A stretch of DNA of 64,000 bases from Saprospira grandis DSM 2844 (GTDB lineage: Bacteria > Bacteroidota > Bacteroidia > Chitinophagales > Saprospiraceae), in the NCBI RefSeq assembly GCF_000275825.1, contig NZ_JH719942.1, forward strand, positions 751,600 to 815,599, in the 5' to 3' direction. The translations under genes and the position numbers were made by a program. The notes beneath the pieces were generated by a model. That model saw only the letters and a program-made list of their open reading frames with translations, had not been told where the DNA came from and ran no database searches. Of this stretch, positions 8,673-16,057 are shown piece by piece (the stretch's first letter is position 1; every line of letters starts with the position of its first letter).

Positions 8673-10538
8673 CTAATCCTTTTTATCTGAGGGATTAAAA
8701 TCTTGCTGTTTCTTCTTATTCAAGAGGTCAAACAGCTTTTTATTTAGCGCTTTATTATCTTCTATTTCCTGATAATTACTTTCTGTTTGCAAATCGCCCT
8801 CCTCCTTATGCTTAATCGACCGCAAATCTTTCAAGCCAAAAAGAGGCGAACTCAAAACCGTATTCGGCAAAAGGTCCTCGATCTCTTTCTCTAGCCCCTC
8901 TAGACGCTCTACAAAGATGCCCCGCTCTTGGTCCCGATCTACCTTGAGGAAAACAGCCCCCTCAGGCGCCCCCAATAAGGGAATTGGACTATGCGTAGAG
9001 GCTATAAATTGTACATTCGGAAAAGCATCAGATAATAATTTAGGCAATTTATGCTGCCACTTAGGATGCAAATGCAACTCTAATTCATCAATCAATACAA
9101 TGCCGCCCAAAGCCTTGATATCCGTAACCGTAGGCTGCAACTCATATAAATTAAGGACCAAATCTCCCAAAATAGCTAGGATGTTTCTGTAACCTGCGGA
9201 GAGACGATTGAAAGGCAAGCGCTCTGTCGTTTCGGCCCAGTCCCCCTTGAACCGATAGTACAAACGATCAAAGTTTTCCTCATCTATTTCTAGCTCTAAG
9301 TCGGGCACCACCTCCTCAAATAAAGCTTTGACCTGCTGATAACGTGCCTTAGATCGAGGATGAATCTCCTTGCGAGCAAACCAATTGATGTACTCATCTT
9401 CTATATCCCGAAGAGGAGCATCTGACTCAAATAAGGAACGGACCATATTGTACTCCCCGGCCTGCTTTACTACCTGACGAGGAACCAAACGAGAAGAACC
9501 ATAGGCAATGACGTTGCGGTGGGGGTGGTAATGACCATTAACTGCTGTTACTGCACGACTAAAAAAACTATAACGGAGTCGTAGAAACAAAAAACCTCTA
9601 TTTATCCCATGAGCTGAGACTCCTATTCCTTCTTTCAAAAACTCATAAGTCACCTCATCTTCTCCATATAAAGCAGCCGCTATGGCTTGTAATACTAAGG
9701 TTTTCCCATAGCCGTTTTCTCCAGTCAAAAAAATCCAGGAAGGAGCCTCCTCAAAATCAAGAGATACTTTTTTCAAGCTATATACATCACTAAAAAACAA
9801 CCTATTCAGTTTCGCCCTAGGCAAAACAACTCGTCCCAAAAACGCATATAAATCCCATAAGACAGACTCAAAATAAGCTAGCGACCCCGCCTCTACTTTT
9901 TCATTCAGATAAACTGCAGAAAAGGCCTTGCTTTCTTTGACAAAAAAAGCAAGGTTCTCCTCTTCAAAGGCTTTGAGAAAAGCGGGCTTTTCTTGGGCCA
10001 GCTTTTCCTTCTCCATAAAAAGGAGATAGGCCGAAGTCAAAAACTCGAAAAGGGCCTCATCTTCTCTTAGAAAATCTGCATTAACAGCTCGCTTAATAGA
10101 GGCATCAAATTCTATTTCTTCTATTAAATGTCTGTCCTTAAGTAGTTTTTGACCTTGAACATACTCTATATACCCCAAAGCCTTCTTTAGGGACTCTAAA
10201 AAGTTCGATAAAAACAATTTCACCTTCCCTTCCCAGTTCGACTGATTAACTAGGAATGTATTTCCTCCAGCTGTCCAATATGCACTGTTCTTGACTAGAG
10301 CATTTAAACTATCATAGTTTAAAAAAGCAGTTTCATATTTTTTTTCAGGATCTAACCACAGCTCTCTATTTTGAGAATTTTCTAATGCTGCGAAGAGAAT
10401 TGTATCCACATGTCCTCCCCCTTTACGCATATACATCATCCCCACAAAAGGATGCGTCAAAAGCGCCTGCTCTGCCCGATAAAAGCAATAATATGCCTCT
10501 GGCATAACCTTCCTCAAAAACTCAAAATTAGACGACAT
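8673..10538 (-). CDS. AAA/OLD-like ATPase, PtuA-like partner of the HNH nuclease
   Basis: 621 residues with an SMC/OLD-type ATPase in the C-terminal part: Walker A GENGYGKT (residues 273-280), signature-like NRLSAGYRNI (445-454), Walker B GIVLIDELELHLHP (479-492; D484, E485) and a STHSP motif (514-518). The first 250 residues are helical, match no domain I recognise, and are a long leader compared with typical PtuA, where the ATPase begins near the N-terminus. The pair with the HNH gene (one-base gap) is the Septu arrangement; retron-type ATPase/HNH pairs are an alternative, but no reverse transcriptase is nearby. It lies 67 bases after the degenerate helicase gene. Confidence 0.8.
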   Translation of the reverse strand: MSSNFEFLRKVMPEAYYCFYRAEQALLTHPFVGMMYMRKGGGHVDTILFAALENSQNRELWLDPEKKYETAFLNYDSLNALVKNSAYWTAGGNTFLVNQSNWEGKVKLFLSNFLESLKKALGYIEYVQGQKLLKDRHLIEEIEFDASIKRAVNADFLREDEALFEFLTSAYLLFMEKEKLAQEKPAFLKAFEEENLAFFVKESKAFSAVYLNEKVEAGSLAYFESVLWDLYAFLGRVVLPRAKLNRLFFSDVYSLKKVSLDFEEAPSWIFLTGENGYGKTLVLQAIAAALYGEDEVTYEFLKEGIGVSAHGINRGFLFLRLRYSFFSRAVTAVNGHYHPHRNVIAYGSSRLVPRQVVKQAGEYNMVRSLFESDAPLRDIEDEYINWFARKEIHPRSKARYQQVKALFEEVVPDLELEIDEENFDRLYYRFKGDWAETTERLPFNRLSAGYRNILAILGDLVLNLYELQPTVTDIKALGGIVLIDELELHLHPKWQHKLPKLLSDAFPNVQFIASTHSPIPLLGAPEGAVFLKVDRDQERGIFVERLEGLEKEIEDLLPNTVLSSPLFGLKDLRSIKHKEEGDLQTESNYQEIEDNKALNKKLFDLLNKKKQQDFNPSDKKD

Positions 10539-10576
10539 AAAGCAACAGAAATTAACTCCTCAATAATAATAACACT

Positions 10577-10584
10577 CAAAGGTA
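10577..10584 (-). promoter_or_regulatory. Candidate -7 box for the ATPase/HNH pair
   Basis: The minus strand reads TACCTTTG, an exact TAnnTTTG match, 39 bases upstream of the ATPase ATG in the 67-base gap. No TTG lies at the expected 17-23 bases upstream, so this is weak. If real, the pair has its own promoter and is not only read through from the helicase-like gene. Confidence 0.28.
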
Positions 10585-10605
10585 AGGAACCGAAACGAAC
10601 TCCCC

Positions 10606-13600
10606 CTACTTATCCCAATTCAATATAGCCGCAGCCAAGCTCCGCAACTCCCCCGCTCTATTTTGCCAAAAGTTGAAGGAATACAACTCCAACACCCAAT
10701 AGCCCTCTTGGGCCAAACGATTTTGGGCCTCTACCGCCGATAGATAATCGCCTGGGGCTTGCTGTTTCATCCAACCATCCAATAAAAGGATTAAGGGTTT
10801 TTCTCCCGCTCGACTAGATGCCACCAATAAGTTGGCCCAAACTCCCTCTACTTTCTGATTGACCAATAAACGCTCTTCATCTATGTAGCGACTCAAATAG
10901 GTTTTGAGGGCCTGACCAAAACTAGGGGCCGGCAAACTCAAGGCCTTGGGCTGCATAGAATAGGCCGCTGCCGATTGCCCCCTAAAGCTACTCAAAGGCA
11001 ATTCTCCTACGCTCCATTGTTGCGCCCCCAATTGCAATAATCGGCGGCTCCGCTCTGCAGGCATTTGCTCCCCAGATTCTAATAGGACCAATTCAAAATG
11101 TGCCAAACGCTCTGGCAAAAATTCTTCTAGCATGGCAGGCGTAGCCATGATGACCGGAGACAATTGATGAATCCGCTCCCAACCCAAACGCTCAATCAAA
11201 GCCGCCAAGGGTTCATCCTGCCAAGCTCTACTCCCCTGCGATAAGGGCAATTTGTTGTTTTTCTTCCAATCCTGATGCAATTCTTCATGCCGCAAAGCTA
11301 CATTCTTGCGGGCCGCCTCTCTCAAATGTGGCTGCAAACTGCGCTCCTGCGCCAAAAGGTCCTGCAAATCGGTCCCTGCCGAAGGTAAGGCCAAAGAATA
11401 GGTAGCCGCCAAATAGTTATAGTAGTACCAGCTCTTAAAGGCCGTTTCCCAAGATTTGGGACGGCTAGCAATCAACGCTTGGAGCAACTGCCGCCCCCGC
11501 TTGCCCAACAATAACCAATGTTTCCGCCAGCGATAATAGGCCAAGAAGTTGGGCAACTCCTCTTCTATGGCCAATAACTGCGCAAAGCTATCTCGCAAAA
11601 ACTGCTCTCTAGCAGGCAGAGAATCAGCCCCTAAATTAAAGCGCTTTTTAAAGAAAGGTAGGGCGTTTAGACCTTCTAAGGCCTCCATTAAGCGCTCTTC
11701 CAAAGCTTGCAATTGCGACTTTCGGTCCAAGGGCAAGATAGAGCTCAACTCCAAAGCATTGACCTTCTCCCGCATTTGCTTGGGCAAACGCTGGCCCCAA
11801 TGCTGCGCCCGCTTTTCAAACTCCTGAATGTGCTGATAAAGGGCATTGATGCTATTAAATTGACGCATTTCCTTGAGCGCAAAAACAAAGTATCGCTTGC
11901 TATCATAAAGCGATAACAATTGCTCGTATTCCTCCGCAATTTGCTGCTTGGCCGCCAAAAGCTGCTGATGCCGCTTAGAAAATACCGACATCAAACGCAA
12001 GCGATTGCTATAACCCGCTCTGTTTTCTCCAAACTCATCGCCATAAACCTTCTGATAAATGACCATCATCTCCTGCAAACGATCCAGTTGCTTGCGCAAG
12101 GCCATCGCATGCTGCTGATGATGCAATAATAACTCATCATAGTAGGCATCCAAAAAGCTGCTGTAATCTAAATGTAGCTGTCGGAACTCCTCGGTTTTCC
12201 AAGGCAATTCCTTTTGCAAAAGCTGCTCCGCCGCCTCCTCTGTATTTTCTAAAAAAAGCTCATCTCTCAACTGACTCAAAGGGTGGGCTAAGCTCCGCAC
12301 AGGGGCAAATAACTGCTCCTGCTCCCTAATGGCCTGCAAGAGCTCCTCATATTCTTTGGGACTAAAAATGTAGTCTTCTTTTTGCAAGATTCTCGACAAA
12401 AATTGCTTGCCTTCTTCTTGCTGATAACCCAAATAACGACCCAACATCTGACTCCAATCTTCCCCCAATAAACCTTCCTGCCCCAAAGCAGCTTGACCCT
12501 GATTCAATTTCTGCAACTGCAAGAGATATTTCTGCAATTGTAACTGATAACTGGCCTGCTCTTTCTCCGATTGCTTTTTGGGCTCCTTGGCCAATAGGCT
12601 AAATAACTGCGCCCGAGCCTCCTCTTTGTTTTTCCAAACCCAAGCCGGCCCAGGCAAAACCCCCTGTTCCATAAACTGGTTCTGATAGGCTTCTATGCGA
12701 TTTAAGGGACAAACCACTAAGGCGTTTCCACCATCTGCCAAAAGGGGCGCTATGGCCGCAATAGGCAAACGAGGTAGACCAACACTGCTCTGCAATTGCT
12801 GAACGTTTTGGCCCCCATACAAGGCCTGCAATAAAGTCCGCTCTGGCCCACTAACCGCTAGAGCAGCTAGTTTACTATGCCAAAGAGGCTTCGGACTCCC
12901 CTTTAACCCTAGAGGCAAATCACTATCTAACTCCTCATGCTGCTCCAATTGCCCCAAGATCCCCGCCCAATAGATGGCGTTTTTGGGCCGCTCTTCTTCC
13001 GATAATTGCGGATGTGGACAAGGATAAAGCTTGGGCAAGCCCGGCGCATCCAAACCTAACTTTTCGGCCAACTGATTTAAAGCATCTAATAAAGTTTGCG
13101 CCTTGAGCTCCTCTTTAGGGGGCAAAATTTCTTCCCAATCTAACTTAAAGCGACTAATCAAGTAGTTTTGCAATAGTTCATTATACTGCAAGGCCGAATC
13201 CGAATTATAAGACAACATCCAATGCCGAGGATCCCCATCTTCCGCAGCCTCTAGCTGCAATTCCCAAATGAAAATAGGCGCCTGCACCAATTGGCCCAAA
13301 CCCTCATCCTCTAAAAGCAATAAGGGAAAACCTAACTGCAGTTTCTGCTGCTGGTTGGCCAAACTACTAAAGCGCTCTTGCATGGCCGCAAGCCTCGCCT
13401 TTTCCGTACTTTCTAACTGCTTGTGCTGCCGTAGGTCCAAACCAAACTCAAACTCCTTTTGCTTGAGCAATTTAGCCATCAAACGCACGGGCAGTTCAGC
13501 CCCCAAGGCATTCAATAACCACAAATCTAATTGCCGCTCATCTAAGGGCAAAACATTGAGCTGGGCCAAGGCCGCTAAAAATAATTGATCACTGGAGGAG

Positions 13601-13620
13601 GTTTCTTTGGGCTGCAACAT
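10606..13620 (-). CDS. Degenerate DUF4011-type superfamily 1 helicase with Vsr/MTES_1575-like C-terminal domain
   Basis: 1004 residues. By eye it follows the layout of large DUF4011-helicase-nuclease proteins: an N-terminal DUF4011-like part; a segment at about 255-305 aligning with motif I of these helicases, where the expected GPPGTGKS is replaced by LQSSVGLPRL before NALVVCP; a long coiled middle; ATPAMLEEFLP...ELVLLESGEQMP (about 830-855) aligning with the motif II region, where DEASQ is replaced by ESGEQ; then VGELPLSSF instead of VGDPKQLPP. The C-terminus (about 925-1004; LLLDG, then YWVLELYSFNFWQNRAGEL) resembles the Vsr-like domain ending such proteins. ATP hydrolysis appears lost. 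Its base composition is like the host's. Role unknown; nearby defence genes suggest a sensor or structural factor. Confidence 0.6.
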   Translation of the reverse strand: MLQPKETSSSDQLFLAALAQLNVLPLDERQLDLWLLNALGAELPVRLMAKLLKQKEFEFGLDLRQHKQLESTEKARLAAMQERFSSLANQQQKLQLGFPLLLLEDEGLGQLVQAPIFIWELQLEAAEDGDPRHWMLSYNSDSALQYNELLQNYLISRFKLDWEEILPPKEELKAQTLLDALNQLAEKLGLDAPGLPKLYPCPHPQLSEEERPKNAIYWAGILGQLEQHEELDSDLPLGLKGSPKPLWHSKLAALAVSGPERTLLQALYGGQNVQQLQSSVGLPRLPIAAIAPLLADGGNALVVCPLNRIEAYQNQFMEQGVLPGPAWVWKNKEEARAQLFSLLAKEPKKQSEKEQASYQLQLQKYLLQLQKLNQGQAALGQEGLLGEDWSQMLGRYLGYQQEEGKQFLSRILQKEDYIFSPKEYEELLQAIREQEQLFAPVRSLAHPLSQLRDELFLENTEEAAEQLLQKELPWKTEEFRQLHLDYSSFLDAYYDELLLHHQQHAMALRKQLDRLQEMMVIYQKVYGDEFGENRAGYSNRLRLMSVFSKRHQQLLAAKQQIAEEYEQLLSLYDSKRYFVFALKEMRQFNSINALYQHIQEFEKRAQHWGQRLPKQMREKVNALELSSILPLDRKSQLQALEERLMEALEGLNALPFFKKRFNLGADSLPAREQFLRDSFAQLLAIEEELPNFLAYYRWRKHWLLLGKRGRQLLQALIASRPKSWETAFKSWYYYNYLAATYSLALPSAGTDLQDLLAQERSLQPHLREAARKNVALRHEELHQDWKKNNKLPLSQGSRAWQDEPLAALIERLGWERIHQLSPVIMATPAMLEEFLPERLAHFELVLLESGEQMPAERSRRLLQLGAQQWSVGELPLSSFRGQSAAAYSMQPKALSLPAPSFGQALKTYLSRYIDEERLLVNQKVEGVWANLLVASSRAGEKPLILLLDGWMKQQAPGDYLSAVEAQNRLAQEGYWVLELYSFNFWQNRAGELRSLAAAILNWDK

Positions 13621-13735
13621 AAGGAGCTATTTTATTTTGCTCTAAAATAATCAAGTCTGCCGAATTTGATAATTTTTTTTCGCCTCTCTCTGTCGCTCTT
13701 CTTTTCTTCCCTTTTTTCTTTTCTTCTGCTATTTT

Positions 13736-13885
13736 GGGGCTGCCCCCTCGCTTCGCTCGGGGTCGGGCTGTCTCGCAGCTCGCTATTCGCTCGGCCCTGC
13801 GGCGCCAAAGCGCCTTGGTCTGCCGCCTTTGGCGGCCCTGCTGCCCATCCCTCAGCCGTTCTGGCCTGCGGCCAGTAGGGCCTTG
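13736..13885 (+). repeat. GC-rich modular intergenic repeat, plus copy
   Basis: Copy with the GGGGCTGCCCC-type left end and a CGCAGCTCGCTATTCGCTCGGCCC core. Its variable stem-loop is GGCGCCAAAGCGCC (13801-13814). It lies upstream of the degenerate helicase gene, in the 886-base gap before lgt. Minus-strand open frames across it are not judged coding. Confidence 0.8.
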
Positions 13886-13973
13886 CCCAGCCAAGCAGGA
13901 CTTTCTTCCCTTTTTATAGCTTCGGCCTTGGGCCAAACCTCCTAAAGAGTCCTCTCAACGCATTTTTTTTCTA

Positions 13974-14267
13974 GCGAATGCTCCATTGCAACCCAAAAAG
14001 ACCATTTCTTCTTCAGCGAATGCTCCATTGCAACCCAAAAAGACCATTTCTTCTTCAGCGAATGCTCCATTGCAACCCAAAAAGACCATTTCTTCTCCAG
14101 CAAATGCTCCATTGCAACTCAAAAAGACCATTTCTTCTCCAGCGAATGCTCCATTGCAACCCAAAAAGACCATTTCTTCTCCAGCAAATGCTCCATTGCA
14201 ACCCAAAAAGACCATTTCTTCTTCAGCAAATGCTCCATTGCAACCCAAAAAGACCATTTCTTTTCCA
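13974..14267. repeat. 42-bp minisatellite, seven tandem copies
   Basis: Seven complete head-to-tail units of 42 bases run from 13974 to 14267, each starting GC(G/A)AATGCTCCATTGCAACC. A truncated eighth (GCGAATG) starts at 14268. Units differ at only a few positions: GCGAATG or GCAAATG, CAACCC or CAACTC, TTCTTCA, TTCTCCA or TTTTCCA. Because 42 is a multiple of three and the unit lacks stops in several frames, open frames arise on both strands with 14-residue periods (for example one containing MVFLGCNGAFAEEE on the minus strand). The differences include both silent and changing substitutions in each frame, so coding is unproven. It sits between two GC-rich repeats. Confidence 0.92.
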
Positions 14268-14315
14268 GCGAATGGTCTTTTGCTATTGCAGCCAAGATGT
14301 CGTTTTGGTCCAACT

Positions 14316-14470
14316 AGGGCCCTTGGCCCTAACTGGCCGCAGGCCAGAACGGCCTAGCGATGCGAAAGGGGGCGGCGGAGCCGCAGACCAAGGCCGTCAG
14401 GCCGCAGGGCCGAGCAGACTTGCGAGCCCTGAAGCGTAGCGCCGCAAGGCAAAGCCGCAGCGGAGGCCCC
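14316..14470 (-). repeat. GC-rich modular intergenic repeat, minus copy
   Basis: A minus-oriented copy ending GGAGGCCCC directly before the A-tract of the lgt terminator. It includes GGGCCGAGCAGACTTGCGAGCCC, the reverse of the family core. Confidence 0.8.
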
Positions 14471-14496
14471 AAAAAAAAAGACTCCAAAAAGGAGTC
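14471..14496 (-). terminator. Rho-independent terminator of lgt
   Basis: On the minus strand a GACTCC stem with a five-base TTTTT loop and GGAGTC (14480-14496) is followed by nine Ts (14479-14471). It lies 11 bases past the lgt stop. A GC-rich repeat begins where the T-run ends. Confidence 0.85.
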
Positions 14497-14506
14497 TTTA
14501 TATAGA

Positions 14507-15355
14507 TTAGTAGGTCTTGGGAGTAGGCGGTTTATTTTTGGACCAAGCCAAATAGATCCCAATAATAATAAAAGGAATAGAAAGCATTTGTCCCATATTT
14601 AATAGTGCCTCTTCGCTAATTCCCTCATTGATTTTGGTATACTCCAATAAGAAGCGATCAAAGAAAAGGAGGGCAAAGAAGACCCCAAATACTTGGCCTT
14701 GTTGGACCTTACCATATCGTTTTGCATAGTACCAAAACATAAAGCCAAAAATGGCCAGATAGCTAATGGCCTCATAGAGCTGAGAAGGGTGTCGGGGCTC
14801 CATGGGGTCTCCATCTCGGGGGCTCATGAGTCTAAACTGAAAAGCCCAAGATAAATCAGTAGGCTCTCCAACAATTTCGGAGTTCATGAGGTTACCCAAA
14901 CGGATAAACATACCGGCCAAAGGCACCACCACGGCCAGTTTATCGAGGTACCAAAAGATAGATTTCTTTTGTCTGCGGGCCAAGAGCAACAAAGCAGCTG
15001 TAATGCCAAAGGCGCCGCCATGGCTAGCTAGGCCTCTAAATCCAGTAAATTGAAATTCGGGCTCAAACTGTACGGGCAGAAGAATTTCTAGAGGATGTTG
15101 AGAGAAGTACTCCCAATCATAGAAAATACAATGGCCCAGGCGCGCGCCCAAGATGGTCCCGATGACTACATACATAAGGAACTGGTCCAGCAGCTCGGGC
15201 TTTTCGCCTTCTTTTTTGACCAATCGGAGGATGATCATATAGCCGAGGATAAACCCAAAGGCAAAAAAGAGCGAATAATAGCGGAGTTCAAAGCTACCAA
15301 AGCGGAGCAAAACGGGATCTGGAGACCAGGGGATATAATTGAGTAGAAAATTCAT
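14507..15355 (-). CDS. lgt: Prolipoprotein diacylglyceryl transferase
   Basis: Inner-membrane enzyme that moves a diacylglyceryl group from phosphatidylglycerol to the lipobox Cys of prelipoproteins, the first step of lipoprotein maturation. The product of 282 residues has about seven helices, the signature region GARLGHCIFYDW, a GLASHGGAFG stretch, the GNLMNSEIVGEPT motif and HPSQLYEA. The ATG at 15355 (MNFLLNYIPWSP) gives the family's usual start; the frame is open ten codons further upstream. It is transcribed alone and has its own terminator. Several lipoproteins in this window (gldJ, Sco, cytochrome c) would be its substrates. Confidence 0.95.
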   Translation of the reverse strand: MNFLLNYIPWSPDPVLLRFGSFELRYYSLFFAFGFILGYMIILRLVKKEGEKPELLDQFLMYVVIGTILGARLGHCIFYDWEYFSQHPLEILLPVQFEPEFQFTGFRGLASHGGAFGITAALLLLARRQKKSIFWYLDKLAVVVPLAGMFIRLGNLMNSEIVGEPTDLSWAFQFRLMSPRDGDPMEPRHPSQLYEAISYLAIFGFMFWYYAKRYGKVQQGQVFGVFFALLFFDRFLLEYTKINEGISEEALLNMGQMLSIPFIIIGIYLAWSKNKPPTPKTY

Positions 15356-15406
15356 ACGGGCAGGTTTAAAAATAACTTGCCACAAAAGTAGAAAAAAATA
15401 ATTGAC

Positions 15407-15808
15407 TTAGGTGTTTTTTTGATCCATCAACCATTTCATAGCCGACTCCTTATTATTATCAATATAGAGATGTGCGATGCTTTGCATTTTGATCACATTG
15501 TGTAGCATCTCATAAATATGAGGGTCTGCTTTATAGTAAATACTCCATCGATAACGATCATCTAAAAAGCCCATTTCCATCAGGCTAGTAGCGAACTCAA
15601 AATTCTCTGCGGTTGTCAGCATAGACAATGTCTCGCTAACATCAAAAAAGACATAGGGGCAATCATGTTTTTCAATGGTTGCAATAATAGCTTGCATAGC
15701 CTGTGCTCCTGTATCAGTAAGGGCTACTCCTGTAAATTTCCCCTCAATAAAGTGTTCTTTGGGGTGGTAGTGTAAACTTATCCCTTTGAGTTCCATAAAA
15801 TTATCCAT
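15407..15808 (-). CDS. Small conserved protein, possible SpoIIAA/STAS-like fold
   Basis: 133 residues, soluble, no signal peptide. The pattern of a short beta region (GISLHYHPKEHFIEGKFTG), a helix with AQAMQAIIATIEKH, a strand ending in CPYVFFDVSE and a later helix-strand repeat resembles SpoIIAA-like or STAS proteins, but no signature motif confirms it. An internal ATG at 15796 (MELKG) is an alternative start. It lies upstream of lgt on the same strand with a 51-base gap. Function not recognised. Confidence 0.7.
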   Translation of the reverse strand: MDNFMELKGISLHYHPKEHFIEGKFTGVALTDTGAQAMQAIIATIEKHDCPYVFFDVSETLSMLTTAENFEFATSLMEMGFLDDRYRWSIYYKADPHIYEMLHNVIKMQSIAHLYIDNNKESAMKWLMDQKNT

Positions 15809-16057
15809 TAAAAGGTGTGTGAAGTGTTTTTTTTGGGGGGGCTAGGGATTTTTCTGGCAATTAAAATAGTACTTTTTTGCATTATCCTGTCATTTTTTGA
15901 TTGGATTCGGGAGGATTTAATGATTCTGGGCACCAGATTCTGCTAGGGCTGCATCTTTTTGAATAGTTGAGGATAATCTAGTTTGGCTGTAAATAGTCAT
16001 AGATTTTTTTCCTATCCTTGGCTAGCGAACTTTCACTCACTTAACTTAAATTTCCCT

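Noticed and set aside
8673-10538. Retron-associated ATPase/HNH module
   Set aside because: Similar pairs occur with retrons, but there is no reverse transcriptase or msr/msd-like sequence in the flanking DNA; a Septu-type pair fits better.
13589-13936. Arg/Lys-rich 115-codon frame on the minus strand upstream of the helicase-like gene
   Set aside because: It lies almost wholly within a GC-rich repeat and AT-rich flank, with repeat-derived composition and no recognisable protein features.
13974-14267. CRISPR array
   Set aside because: The 42-base units follow each other directly with no unique spacers, and no cas genes are nearby. It is a plain tandem repeat.
14329-14562. Minus-strand frame across the lgt terminator and repeat
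   Set aside because: Its start is inside lgt in another frame and it crosses a terminator and a repeat element.
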